Source of the DNA: Liquidambar formosana
Lineage: Eukaryota; Streptophyta; Magnoliopsida; Saxifragales; Altingiaceae
Direction: 5' to 3'
Length of the DNA stretch: 64,000 nucleotides
Assembly (NCBI GenBank): GCA_039720395.1
Contig: CM077824.1
Location: forward strand, 20,979,046 to 21,043,045
The position numbers and the translations under genes were made by a program. Within the stretch, counting starts at the first letter, position 1. Every line of letters starts with the position of its first letter. Below, piece by piece: positions 23,389 to 34,416 of the stretch. Under the pieces are notes generated by a model. The model ran no database searches, was not told the origin of the DNA, and saw nothing but the letters and a program-made list of their open reading frames with translations.

Positions 23389-23976
23389 AGGTCTTGTTGT
23401 TGAAATATGAAGTTTTGTTTTGAATGAAGACTTGGTTTGTTTTCCAAATTGGCATACACTACAAACTCTATCTTTTGTAAATTTTGCTTTTGGTAAACTT
23501 CTTACTAGTCATGCCTATAAAGTTTTGAAATCAAATCCATACATGTATGTCCAAGTCTCCTATACCATAACCAATTATTTTCATTTAAAGCGGAGAAGCA
23601 ATATACATTTTGTAGTGCGATTTCTTCAAACTCTATAGCATAGATGTTACCAATCCTATATGCAACAAATAAAGTCTTATCATCATTTTCAATTATGCAC
23701 TTATTAGATTTAAAAGTTACCTTATAACCTTTATCACATAATTGACCTAATGCTAAGGAGATTATGCTTTAAACCATCAACTAATAAAACATTTTCAACA
23801 CAAAGAGAGGAATTCTTACCAACCTTGCCAATGCCAATTATCTTACCCTTGGCATTGTCTCCAAATGTTACAACTGCCGCCGTCCTTGGGCTTCAAAGAG
23901 ATGAACTTTAATTTGTCACCCATCACGTGCCTTGAGCATCTACTATCAAGAAACTATTTCTCATTGCTTGAAGACT
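23389..23976 (-). pseudogene. Copia protease / pre-integrase region (element C)
   Basis: Minus-strand reading holds protease-like 'FLDSRCSRHVMGDKLKFISL' near 23940-23890 (normal active site D-S-G-C is D-S-R-C here), then 'VYSLCD'-type and pre-integrase fragments in several frames. Stops and frameshifts are frequent. Confidence 0.65.
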
Positions 23977-25690
23977 TCAAGCATACCTACACAACAACCT
24001 CAAGTAACTTTCTTTGGTACCCATAGTTTTCTTAGGTCCATAGGTGTTAGCCATAAGTGGTGAAGTTCCCTTGACTATCCACACCTTCTTGGGGTAACCC
24101 TTAGGTTTTTTTCTCATGTTACAAGTGTAGAAATTATGACCATTCTTATTACAATAGGTACATGAGACTTTAGGTGTGCTAGAGACATTAGGCTTAGAAA
24201 AGAAATTTATGTAGGAATTTTTGTTTAATATATTCTTGATAACCAATTCCAACCTTGTCACCATCTTTGACTAGTTAATATCTTATCTAAGTTATCCCTT
24301 CCATTGGTAAACTTGGTCAAGGTATTAGTCAAGTCTTCAATTTTTTTCTTTCAATGAAGTGTTTTCATTTTCAAGACTAGGTTGAGAGATCCTAGGGGGT
24401 GAGTCTATCATATTCTTTAATTCTAAATTTTCATTTTTCAAAGCATCTAATTCTTCTTGAAGAGATATGATATTCTTTTTCAAATCATTATTTTTGTGTG
24501 AAAATCTTTTCAATTCAAGAAAGGTGTCTTCAAGAGCATCTTTCAATTCTTCATAAGTAGGAGGTTCATTTATAGGATATTCAATTAAGTTAGATTCAAT
24601 TACCTCATTTTCCTTTGCCCATGAGAAAAAAATTTGCAACCTCTTGATCACAAGAAATCTCTTCATCATCTTCATCACTATTTACTCATCATCCCAAGTG
24701 AGAGTGAAAACCTTCTTCTTGAATTTCCTATTATCCTTGAAGTTGTTGTTGTTGTGGCTTGCCTTGTTGTTGTTATTGTTGAGTTGAGGATAATGCATCT
24801 TGATGTGTCCAGGGCTTCTTGCATTCAAAGCACACTTGAGGTTCTTTATTAGAGGTCTCTCCTCTATTTGGAACTCTTTCGGATAAGTCACCCTTGTTGA
24901 ATCTCCTTCCTTGATTTCTTCTAGTAAAGAACTTTTTGAACTTATGAGATATGAAAGCTATATCTTCATATTCTTCTTGATAGTTCTTCTTCATCATGTG
25001 AGGCTTTTATGGCCAAGCTCTTAGAAGGCTTGCTTTCACTTACTTCACATGCTTTGAACACAAATTCTTGAGTGACTAGATTTCCATCAAGGTCACTTAG
25101 AGTCATTAAACCAGGTTCTTTTGATTGAAGCACGGCCATTGTGAATGTATCCCCTTCCTTAGGCAAGCTCTTAAGAATTTTTCTCACTAATTCGGAGTTA
25201 GTATAAATTTTTCTAAGAGAATTCAAAGGATTTATAATAGCATTAGACTCATCCTTTTTCATTTTAAATAATTCATATTCACAAACAAGCATGTTAATTT
25301 TTGCTTCTTTTACTTGAGAAGTTCCTTCATAGGTGACCTCTAAAGTATCCCATATCTCTTTGGCGCTAGTGCACTTAGAGATTTTTCTAAATTCATTATT
25401 AGTTATATTACAATATAATAAGCCAATGACTTTAAAGTTAAGTTCAAGAGACTTATGATCAACACTAGTGTATTCTTGTGGAAATTTAGGAAGTGAAACT
25501 CCATCTACCACTTTAGTAGGGACTAAAGGACCCTTGAAAGTAATATTCCATAAATCATAGCTAGTGGATTGAATAAAGATTTGCATTCTAATTTTTCAGA
25601 AATTATATAGAGAAGCATCTCCACTAAAAAGAGGTGGTCTATTGGACGATTGTCCTTCGGTGAATCCATTACCACTATAGTTGGCCATAT
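23977..25690 (-). pseudogene. SIRE-like copia gag with coiled coil and two CCHC motifs (element C)
   Basis: Starts near 25690 with 'NYSGNGFTEGQSSNRPPLFS' then 'MQIFIQSTSYDLWNITFKGP' (25586), 'SAKEIWDTLEVTYEGTSQVK', 'KINMLVCEYELFKM' and 'KSLAIKASHDEEE'. A first zinc knuckle 'CFECKKPWTHQ' (24830) is damaged by a frameshift. A coiled coil follows (24678-24337: EELKDALEDTFLELKRF, LQEELDALKNENLELKN). A second knuckle 'CTYCNKNGHNFYTC' is intact near 24150. Large gag with coiled coil is typical of the SIRE/Maximus lineage. Confidence 0.9.
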
Positions 25691-25728
25691 CGTTCCTCAG
25701 TAAGACAAATATGTTAAATACAAGAAGT

Positions 25729-25743
25729 TAGGCTTTGATACCA
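25729..25743 (-). promoter_or_regulatory. Primer-binding site, element C
   Basis: Minus strand TTGGTATCAAAGCCT between the LTR and gag; initiator-Met tRNA type. Confidence 0.75.
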
Positions 25744-25745
25744 AT

Positions 25746-27002
25746 TATTATCCCAAGTATATAACCCTAGAAGGGGGTTGAATAGGGTTTATAGCCAAAT
25801 AAAAATTATGATGACAAACTAAAATTCAGATTATTGCAAATAAGAGAGATTTCAACAATAAGCAATAATAAGAATGAGTAAGAGAATGCAAACACCAGAT
25901 TTAACGAGGTTCGGCCTTCTCGCCTACGTCTTCACCTCAAGAGGTTCGCTTGGGAGTTCCTCAATCCACTATCACAATCTCTTTCAAGGGTAGAGATCAA
26001 ACCTTTTACAAAGAGAAACTCTCTTCCAAGACAAATCATTCTTGTCGCACTAGGGTTCACACAACCCTTACAACTCTTGAAATAGATGATGATTTTTTGT
26101 AGACAATCTCTCTTTAGAGTAAATACAACACTTAAATGCTCAACTCACTTCTAACAATTGCTTAATTTAATGCTCTTTGAGAATTAGGGCTTAAAAGCTC
26201 TTTCAATAAGGATGGGAATTGATTGCACTTGTATTGATGCTCATAAATGAGTTTGTATGCTAGTTTATATACCCATTTGGCCTAATATGGCCATTGCAAA
26301 CATTAAATGCCAGGAAAGAGCCGTTTGGTGGCAATAATTGCACCATTGGCCTTTAAAAAAACTAGCCGTTATAGCCTATTTTGAGTGATATAGTTGACTA
26401 TAAATCTCATGTAGTCGACTACAAATAACAGTAGCCAAAACTAGGCAATTTCACATGATGTAGTCGACTACATCAATGATGTAGTTGACTAAACCTTGGT
26501 TTTTCAAAATTTAGCCCCTTTTTCATGAGTTTTCAACACTTGGTTCAATTTATATCAACTTAGGCCTCTAGTAAATGATTCATTTAGTTTAATTAAGGGT
26601 CCTAAGGTCCATCTAGGTCAATAGAGCAAAATCATGAGCAATTATGTACATTTAGGAACCTAAAACCTCACTTAAGCCTAAATATGACTTCATTGAAGAT
26701 GATTGCATGGCTTGAGGTGCTTGTAGGTCTTTTGCTTACTTTTTATGCTCTCATTGAATCATGCTTGATTGTTCTTGATGTTTTGAACATGAGCCTTGAG
26801 TTCCATGGCGTGGTTATGCCTTTGAGTTTCGTTGAGTCCATGCTTAAGTCATTTGTTTCTTAAGCTTATGCTTGAGTTGATTTGTGCTTGAGTACCTAGC
26901 TTTGATCATTGACTTGACATTTAAACCATTAGCACTAACATCGATCCTTTATTATCATCAAAATCTCAGATATGCCCTTGGTTGAAAACCTTAGGTCTAA
27001 CA
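25746..27002 (-). mobile_element. 5' LTR of SIRE-like copia element C
   Basis: On the minus strand it starts TGTTAGACCTAAGGTTTTC at 27002 and ends 'cttgggataata' just before the primer-binding site, about 1.26 kb. Contains the LTR-typical 'ttaacgaggttcggccttct' (plus 25901). Four copies of a self-complementary TAGTYGACTA motif lie at 26391, 26412, 26461 and 26482. The matching 3' LTR is absent. Confidence 0.75.
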
Positions 27003-27349
27003 ATATATATTTTCCTTTTTTTCAAATAATCCCTTTTATTTTTTAAATTTCTTAAATGGCCAAAATCTTAGCCCCTAAAATTAACTATTCTTACAATACA
27101 ACGTAAAATTAAGATGTTTTCAAATATACCCCTCAACAAAATTACCTTATCTTATTTACATTTTTTTTATGAAATACTTATATTATTTATATATATACAT
27201 ACACACTCACATATCCCCGTACCCGTACTCAATTTTTGGATCCTTTTTTGCCCAACCCTCATATCCTAAATTTATAAATTTGATGAGTCCGACACTCAGA
27301 TACACACCCACACCCGATACCCGCACCCGAGTCCATGTAACATAACTCT
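27003..27349. repeat. AT-rich spacer ending in a dispersed 'TGTTACATGGACTCGGGTGCGGG' type repeat
   Basis: 27230-27349, minus strand, contains 'gttacatggactcgggtgcg', 'ggtatcgggtgtggg' and 'gagtgtcggactc', phrases seen in a widespread plant dispersed repeat. The rest (27003-27230) is AT-rich without recognised content. Element ends not defined. Confidence 0.4.
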
Positions 27350-28321
27350 TAACAACTTGACCTTGGCCTTCTGACACCACAACCTTTCCTCCTTAAGTAA
27401 AACTTCCTCTAATTTTTCTCTTAACTCTTTTCTTCCACTCTAAAATCCTCAGTAAACAATCCACCCTCCTCTAAACGATCCAGTTCATCAATTCTCTTCA
27501 AAATAGAGCCTCTAACTTCCCTAACATTACCAAATACATCTTTATTCCTACATGAACTTGTAACCTTCCCACCCTTGAACCCAATAACCATTCCTCAAAA
27601 CTTTTCTTAAACAAATGGTGCTCTAACCATACATTCTCAAACCTAAAAGGTGTAAGACCCCAGGAGGACAGATCGCTATGCAAAACAATAGGACAATGGT
27701 TAGAAATAATTCTAGGATAAGCCTCTTGCCTAACATTAGGAAACAAACCTTCCCATTCCACTAAAAAAAGAAATCTATCAAGCCTATTACACACCAAATT
27801 CTCATGCATATTTGACCTAAGTAAAATTCGCATTCATTAACTAAAGCACACTCTCTAATAAAAGAATCAAACTTCCTCATACTCCTAATGACTCTTGAGT
27901 TTCTCATGCATAAACCTGATGACATTAAAGTCCCCCCAAGGACACCAATTCGAATCCGCAAAATTCTTCCCTATCCCCAGGCCTATTTGGACCATAGACA
28001 GTAGACAATCACCACTCAGAATTATCACACCCTCTAAACTTGACTGACACAGAAAAACTACCACAAACCACATCCAAAGCTGTCACAACTCTCTCTTCCC
28101 AAGAAATGAGCACCCCACCTGACCTCCCACACGATGGTAAAAAAACCCAACTATTAAATCTAGCTCCCCACACACTCTTTATTAGCTTCCTATCAACCTC
28201 CTCTAACTTGGTTTCTTGCAATATAATCACATCTGGACTAACCTTAAGTAAGAAATCCTTAATCACACATCTCTTTCTACTAACCCCAGTCCTCTAACAT
28301 TCCAACTTAGAATCTTCATTT
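27350..28321 (-). pseudogene. L1-type LINE ORF2: endonuclease domain, 3' truncated
   Basis: Minus strand from 28321: 'MKILSWNVRGLG', a frameshift, then 'SPDVIILQETKLEEVDRKLI', 'FLPSCGRSGGVLISWEE', 'VYGPN'-like, 'WGDFNVIRF', and 'FLFLVEWEGLFPNVRQEAYP', 'ISNHCPIVLHSDLSSWGLTP' and 'FRFENVWLEHH'. These are the plant LINE endonuclease (EEP fold) with its SDH/SNHCPI catalytic-region motif and the following linker 'EEVLLKEERLWCQKAKVKLL'. The reverse transcriptase should follow but sequence homology ends at ~27350. Such 3' loss is not the usual LINE 5' truncation, so later deletion is likely. Confidence 0.85.
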
Positions 28322-29569
28322 AGAACCTATATTACCCCTACCTACCTTACTAGTAGTATGCCCCTCATAGTTAATTCCACAATATAAATTCTTTAACTCT
28401 CTCACACCTTTTTATAGCTGCTACTTCTATCATTTTTACCATTCAAGCCAGAACAATCTGCCTTAAAAGGTCTACCTCTTTTCTTAACAATAGTCAGATT
28501 CATCCTACCCAAAATCTTTGTTAACTTATCCAAACCCTCATCATTCAGAGTGAAAGAAACTACCTTCTTAATCTCCTCACTCCACCCCTCACAACTTACA
28601 TTTCCCTTAACACTAGCAGCGCCAGCATTCATCAAACCAACTCCCCCTCTATGATCCATATGCTCTATCTGGAAATGTAACAAGGAGTTCTCCTGATGAA
28701 CACTAGCTTTATTGCAATTATTATTATCAACCTCTTTAGAACTACAGGTATCATTATCATAACCAACCTCAGCGCAAGAATTGTGGTTTAAATTGTCATC
28801 CCTAAAAACATTCTTCTCAGAATGATTAATTCTAGGGCAGAAGCAATCACCCCGTCTAATGGAGAAAAAAAAAAAAAAAAGCAACAACAACAACACAGAT
28901 TCCCCCCCCCCCCCCTCTCCCAAAAAAAATAAATAAATAAAACCTCATTAGAAACCTCTTTATTGGACTTGTTTGCCAAAGTAGTACCCTTAAAATTACC
29001 AGTGTCAACTATAATGGGACAATTAAGAGGACAAACCTTAGGATCGACAGTTACATGAAGGACCAACCTTTTCAACGAAAAGATCAGATACACCCTCCAA
29101 ACATAGCTGCTGTGATGCAATCCCCTTTCCATCTCCCACATCCAAATTAGAAAGCGGAGACATGGGAAATGACCTAGAAGAATTGGTATCATCATCAACA
29201 CACTTCCTTTCTAACACAGCATCGTCATAGGTGTCTTTCACCAGAAACTCATCATCCGGATTAAAGGAATCAAGGTCCCCAATAACAGACTCGTCCACAA
29301 AAGACATATCATCATCTGAAGACTCGCGATTAAGACTCTACTCTTGCATTGAATCCTCCCTCTTGTCACTTCTAGAATCAGCCGCTAAAATATAGTTGTT
29401 AATGTTCACCGATCGTGATTAAAAGTTACTGGAGGAGAAAATTTGACCCCGACAAAACCTCTGCCTCAACTGCTTAATGCTCTCTAAACACAAGATCGCG
29501 TCAAAATTGCATTGTCTGCTGCATTTTATAGAAACCCTCTTGCCTTTATAAAAGCTTAAAAAGCTCAAA
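28322..29569 (-). pseudogene. LINE ORF1, C-terminal part
   Basis: Upstream of the ORF2 start: acidic, Ser/Asp-rich frames ('SFVDESVIGDLDSFNPDDEF', 'RSFPMSPLSNLDVGDGKG') and 'RGRPFKADCSGLNGKN' close to the end, as in plant L1 ORF1 proteins, which bind element RNA. Frames shift repeatedly. An A-run and a C-run (28861-28918) interrupt it. Confidence 0.6.
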
Positions 29570-30250
29570 ACAACCATTATTCAAAAGATAAAGTACTAAA
29601 CAACCATTGTTCAAAAGATAAACATCAAAACATCAACAGATTTCTCCCCCTTTTGGCATCAGACAAAAAGTGAGAGCTAATCCTCAGGTGGTGGCAAAAA
29701 TGATGGTGCATAGCGCTGTAGAATATCCTCCACATGCTCTTGGCGACACTCAAGATTAGTCATGCAGTTCCTAACCTCTTGAAAGCCTTAGGTCATAGAA
29801 ACCTGAAGTGATCCAATGGCATTGAGCACTGTCTGAAGGCTCTGGGTTCCATTTGCTCTTCTTGAGGCTGCTATGGCTGCTCATCCTCATGTTCCTCATC
29901 CATGGGATCCTCCTCATGGTGCTGCTGGGCAAGCCTTGGATCTCGAGTCCAATCACCATTGGCATTCTAAATGAACTTCATTCGTTTCAGGATGGCCTCA
30001 TCATAGATGTCTGAACCCTTGGCATCATATACTTCAGTTTCATTTCCCATGTTCACATCAAATATTTTGGACACCTCAGTAAGGGCATTACTATAGAGAT
30101 ATATCCCTTCTTAAGCTAATACCTGTAACTTCCTTTCTGCAATCTACAATAATGAATTGGATGCTTGCTGCCCAAGTACTCCACTATTAGAAGATGATCC
30201 AATGGTCACAAATATCTTTACCCCAACGGGTAATGTAGAATCTGTATCAG
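29570..30250 (-). mobile_element. Transposon-derived insertion inside LINE ORF1
   Basis: Minus strand reads 'LPVGVKIFVTIGSSSNSGVL', 'EVSKIFDVNMGNETEVYDAK', 'DEAILKRMKF', 'GDWTRDPRLAQQHHEEDPMD', then in another frame 'QTVLNAIGSLQVSMT' and 'ECRQEHVEDILQRYAPSFLP'. This resembles the tail of 'putative plant transposon protein' ORFs, followed by the usual 'ctttttgtctgatgccaaaagg' retrotransposon phrase. It has at least one frameshift. It separates the two halves of ORF1. Family assignment is tentative. Confidence 0.4.
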
Positions 30251-30640
30251 ACTAGCCAAAGCATCTCAGATTCTCAAGAAAAAGCTTCCACCCTTCGACC
30301 ATCATATCCTTCAGGGATAGCCACGAACCTGTTCCTTCCATTAGAAATGATCTCTATTAATCTCCCAAACCTTCCATTATTATTCTGCTGACATTCCAGA
30401 AGGAAAATAGATTTGTGTGTTCTAAACTTTTTGACCAAGCCACTACTTCCTGTCCCATGGACAAATCCACCATAGATTTCTGTAACCACAAAAAACTGCT
30501 CTTATCCATAAAAATAGAAATTCTCAGACCTCTCCCATTATCTAATATCTTAAGAAAATCCACACCGTCATCAAGCAAAATAAAATCAAAAGACTTCTGC
30601 TCGATCCTAAGAAATCTCTCAGCCATACCTAAGAATATTA
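30251..30640 (-). pseudogene. LINE ORF1, N-terminal domain
   Basis: From the ATG near 30624: 'MAERFLRIEQKSFDFILLDD', 'GRGLRISIFMDKSSFLWLQK', 'EVVAWSKSLEHTNLFSFWNV', then after a frameshift 'GRFGRLIEIISNGRNRFVAI', 'PEGYDGRRVEAFS'. This is the N-terminal pattern of plant LINE ORF1-type proteins (single-stranded nucleic-acid binding). The poly-Phe-like stretch before the ATG (30650-30776) is translation of a GAA-rich repeat and not part of the protein. Confidence 0.6.
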
Positions 30641-31166
30641 TAGGCAAGAGTGAAAACGATAACAAGAAGAAGAGACAAGAAAAGAGGAGAAGAGGAAAGA
30701 GAAAGATAAAGAGAAGGGAGATCACGAAGAAGAAGAAGAAGAAGAAGGAAAGGAAAAAGAGCACCGATCGTCTCACTAATGCATCATAATTATGATGTGA
30801 AGTTTTAAGCTAATTGTTTGCGGCAAGATCAATCACAGTAAAAGAAAATGCAAAAACACACAAAAAAAACACCATATTTTCATGGTTCAACAAGTTTCTG
30901 TGTCAATGGTGGAGATAGAGATCAAATCCACTACCAACACCATATTTTCTTGATATTGATAGCTTTGAGTTGCAGTGTGACTCTTATTTGATCAAATTCT
31001 TTGCCAAATTGAAGATTATATATCAATTTGAGCACTTTGAAGCTAAGTTGTTTCAATGACTCAAACAGTTGGCCTATTCAAAGTATTTGTTTATTTGGAA
31101 AGGGTAGACTCAGCATCTCAATCCCAACTCAAACTCGAGGTCGAGTTTTTCCCACCCCGAGAGAGT
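30641..31166. other. GAA-rich repeat and AT-rich spacer
   Basis: 30650-30765 is a purine-rich GAA/GAG microsatellite-like tract. 30780-31166 holds no recognised gene; 'caccatattttc' occurs twice (30871 and 30939). Confidence 0.5.
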
Positions 31167-31522
31167 TGATGCGGACATCAAGCACTGCTTAGGGTGATCT
31201 AATTCATCCTATTAATTTGAAGACCAAGACTTTAGCATATTTATTTTAGGCATATTTATTTTTAAGAATAATTAAATTATTGCCTTTTTAAATTCATAGA
31301 CTTTAGGGTTACGTTTTACCTTATTTGATGTAATTGGGACCTCTATATAGGCTCTAACAACCTTTTAATTTTCAGTTTATGATGAATTAAAATTGGAGAT
31401 TTTTCCAAGGTTTGGTGCCGACTCCAAACACCCCTAGGTGCCGACTCCTAGGGTTAAAGCTTCTTTCTAGCTTCTTTCTTTTCTTTTCTCTCTTTTATTG
31501 TTCTTGAGGTTGTCTTGCATCA
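31167..31522 (+). mobile_element. Solo LTR-like element (TGATGC...GCATCA)
   Basis: Starts TGATGCGGACATC and ends GTCTTGCATCA, with matching 6 bp inverted ends. Contains TATA-like 'ctctatatagg' near 31352 and the 'tttggtgccgactccaaac' block shared with 7600-7862. Flanks do not show a convincing target duplication (AGAGT against TTTAC), so the ends may be slightly off. Confidence 0.5.
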
Positions 31523-31539
31523 TTTACATCCGACAACTG

Positions 31540-32480
31540 TAAATGAAGATTGGTATTAGTAGTAGTAGCCAGGCCGAGTTGAGCTAGGCCTAGGAATGAA
31601 GATGGGTTGAATCTAAACCATGTATGGGATCCTCTTTAACAAAGCTTGTTAGTAAATGAAAGAAGCCCACAGATCGGAAGTTCTAACAGGTGTGCCTCTC
31701 CAAATTAGTTGACTGGTTGGGTTTGAAGTTTCTTACTCATAAGTGCTAGTACAATAGAGAGCATCAGACAGTCATTGTCCAATCTCCTATCCCAATGCCA
31801 TAGATGTTCACCCCATCAATAGTGAACTAATCTGCCTTTCAAAAAAGGATATTAGAGAAATATAACAAAGAAACCAATGCCGGTATTATAGTTTGTACGT
31901 CCAAAGAAAAGAAAGAGAACTCTTTCTACTTTAAAAATAAATAAGAAATAAAAACATAAGACTATTTGAAAAAAAAAAAAAAAAAAACTGTTTACAGCAC
32001 CTATTAACTCACTTATTTACCTTACTAAGCCTAATAACAAAAAATTTCAACACTTCAACAACTCTATTCTCCTCCATTCGTTGTGATTCAAGTAAATTTG
32101 ACTTCTAGGACAAAAAGCTTACTAACTATAAACTAATACTACAATAGAGTGAAAGGTCTTCGCACTAAAATAATGTGAAGAATGCCATGCTTGAATGATT
32201 GAATCAAGTCCCCATTGATATAATAGATCAAGAAAACTATGCAAGTATGCATTCTCAAGTTCACTACTATCAAAATAGATAATTGAACAATAAAAGTAAC
32301 TATTGAGCAAAACAGTACTTTTAGAAGCTCTAATGGGTAAACAAAGCTATGTAAAATCACAGGCTCTGTAGCCATAATTGATTATGTCATAGACAAATCA
32401 CACAAAAACAAATATTCTTAGCAAGATGAGAATGCCAACACCCTATTATTCCAGAATATCATCTCAATCAAGATAACAGT
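31540..32480 (-). pseudogene. Duplicate of the F-box gene 3' end
   Basis: Matches 35060-35390 in blocks: 'gacaactgtaaat', 'gagctaggcctaggaatgaa', 'aacaaagcttgttagtaaat', 'aagtccccattgatataata' and 'ccagaa(a/t)atcatctcaatca'. These are the last codons and downstream region of the F-box gene at 35095-37065. No F-box domain is present in this copy. Extra sequence between the blocks makes it longer than the other copy. Confidence 0.6.
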
Positions 32481-32539
32481 CCTAAAATGATAATTGAATT
32501 TAAAAATGCACATTCTTACCTCCTTTTTCAACTACATAA

Positions 32540-33010
32540 GTTATTCATGTCGCTGCCCTCGTGGCTACTCTGGCGACTCCAAGAAAGATAGAACTGGCTG
32601 CTCCACGTTCATAAAAAAGACCCTGTTTACAAAGGTACACGCTATTCTTACAGCGATAGCTATTCTCTCACTTATAGTTATTGTCATTTGCTGCTACATC
32701 AAAAGATGGAAAAGAAGAAGAGTTTTGAAAATCATAGTAGAATTCTTCAAACAAGACAGGGTTCATCCTGAACTAGAATCACTAGAGATAGAACTTAAGC
32801 TTCACGAATTTGAAAATCTATACAATGAATTCAAAATTTATAATTCCACTAAATTAGGAACGAGCCACCAACAATTACAGTAAGCATTCAATAGGCTCAG
32901 GGTGGCCAGGGAATGTCTATAAGGGGGAACATTCCAAATGGCAAGGTGGTAGCCATTAAAAGATTTGTAGAAAAGGCTAACTATGGAAATTGTGAAACGG
33001 AAACTCGAGT
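32540..33010 (+). pseudogene. Wall-associated-kinase-like fragment, left arm of inverted repeat
   Basis: Encodes the end of a calcium-binding EGF module 'CRCPRGYSGDSKKDRTGCS', a membrane segment 'ILTAIAILSLIVIVICCYI', a basic stop-transfer 'KRWKRRR' and the juxtamembrane 'STKLGTSHQQLQ', where a frameshift breaks the normal 'TELEQATNNYS' sequence. Then 'IGSGWPGNVYKG'-like and 'NGKVVAIKRFVEKANYGN' can be read in another frame, the glycine loop and VAIK region of a WAK kinase. The rest of the kinase is missing. WAKs are plasma-membrane receptors that bind pectin; this copy cannot be functional. Confidence 0.8.
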
Positions 33011-33430
33011 GTATTACTAAGAAAAAGGCCTACAAATCTTTTAATGGCTACTACCTTGACATTTGGAAACTCCCCCTTATAGATCGGCCTTCCCCTGTCC
33101 ACCCTGACCTATAATTGAATGCTTACTGTAATTGTTGGTGGCCTGTTCCAATTTAGTAGAACTGTAAACTTTGAATTCAATATAAGGATTTTCTAATTCA
33201 TGAAGCTTGAGTTCTATTTCTAGGGATGCGAGTTCATGATCAACCATGTTTCGTTTGAAGAATTCTACTACGATTTCCAAAACTCTTCTAACTTTCCATC
33301 TTCTGATGTAGCAACAAATGGCAATAACTATAAGTGAGAGAATAGCTATCACTGTAAGAATAGTGTGTACCTTGGTAAACAGGGTTTTTTTTTTTATAAC
33401 GTGAAGCAGCCAGTTCCGTCTTCTTTGGAG
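32577..33430. repeat. Inverted repeat: ~394/401 bp arms, 59 nt loop
   Basis: Arms 32577-32970 and 33030-33430 are reverse complements with scattered mismatches. The innermost 19 bp are perfect: gccattaaaagatttgtag (32952-32970) against ctacaaatcttttaatggc (33030-33048). The loop 32971-33029 is 59 nt. A read-through transcript would fold into a long hairpin. Confidence 0.9.
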
Positions 33431-33480
33431 CATCTGGTTCCGTTTTTCTTTACAGGACTGACTTTGCACAACTGTGTTCC
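33020..33480 (-). pseudogene. Wall-associated-kinase-like fragment, right arm of inverted repeat
   Basis: Minus-strand copy of the same region: 'TLFTKVHTILTVIAILSLIV', 'IAICCYIRRWKVRRVLEIVV', 'SLEIELKLHELENPYIEFKV' and an intact 'YSSTKLEQATNNYSKHSIIG', 'QGGQG'. The EGF part is out of frame. The kinase domain stops just after the glycine loop, at the loop of the inverted repeat. Compared with the left arm this copy keeps the correct frame through the juxtamembrane segment. Confidence 0.8.
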
Positions 33481-34416
33481 AACAAATTTAATGTTAGTTG
33501 TGGATAAGAAAATTTAATGAAAAAATTTTTGTATTTAAATTTTGTATGCCAACCAAACAATAGTTTCAATGACATCTATTATTCATTAGTTTCCTTCATT
33601 TTAATTTATACCATTTATGAGAGAAAATATCACCCCCTCAATACAGTTTGATTAAATATGGTCACACATTATAACAATTAGGGAACAATGCCAAATCAGT
33701 AGAACCATCCGAGGAAGAAGAGAAAATGTAATTACTTCACCAATTTGTTCTCTTATTAAATCTAGAGCAAAAATATTTGTACTTCTTAAATCACTAATAT
33801 TAACACTAAAATTTTGGAAAATATTACCACTAAAAATATCAAACGTACATTCATTGTCATAAAAGATTTCAAATAATTTTGAATTGAAAGTCATAAATAG
33901 AAGAGAAGCATATATTGAATTGTATGGTAGTATAAAAAACCTAGATATTTTTATAATAGGAGATAGGGCATACCATGATACATATGAAACTAACATTAAA
34001 AACAGTTATTTGCCACTAAGGAAAGATCGATTGGTTTGTACTTATTTATAACTCTTTAATATTACGTTCTCTCCCATGTTACCAAAACAAAAAACAAAAA
34101 ACAAAAAAAAAAAAACAGTTCATTTTATACAAGTTCAGGACTTCAAGTATGGAACAACAAGGGCAAAATTATAATGTTAGAATGATAAAGAGGGACTTTT
34201 GACGTAGCAGTAAAATTTTCTGAGAATAAAAAACTAGGTCACGAGTAAGATTTTCCATAGATTTACTTGTAACAAAAAGGAGTGTCAAAGAAGTGTCTTC
34301 TTTCTCCGATACCTGTCTAACACCGCCATGGCACCTTTGGAAAAGTGTTCGTGCTTTTTAGATGGATAAACTCCTAAAATACATATCCCAATTACGAAAC
34401 ATAACAATGTAGTATA
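33481..34416. other. AT-rich stretch, partly duplicated
   Basis: 33560-33720 resembles 34880-35010 ('attattcatt..ttccttc', 'gagagaa/gagaac', 'acattata..aa(t)..gggaacaa', 'ccaaatcagta(g/c)aac'), so parts of the F-box downstream region are repeated here. A small A-rich (CAAAAAA)n run sits near 34085. No gene recognised; the minus-strand open frame at 33652-33996 has no known motif. Confidence 0.5.

Noticed and set aside
28402..28923. 173-codon minus-strand ORF as an independent gene
   Set aside because: Its N-terminal half is the translation of C-run and A-run homopolymers; the rest is LINE ORF1 tail.
30357..30776. 139-codon minus-strand protein with a signal-peptide-like Phe/Leu stretch
   Set aside because: The hydrophobic start is a GAA repeat read backwards; the real start is the MAERF methionine of LINE ORF1.
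33652..33996. 114-codon minus-strand ORF
   Set aside because: AT-rich, hydrophobic by composition, no motif, and part of the region is repeated at 34880-35010 without conserving the frame.
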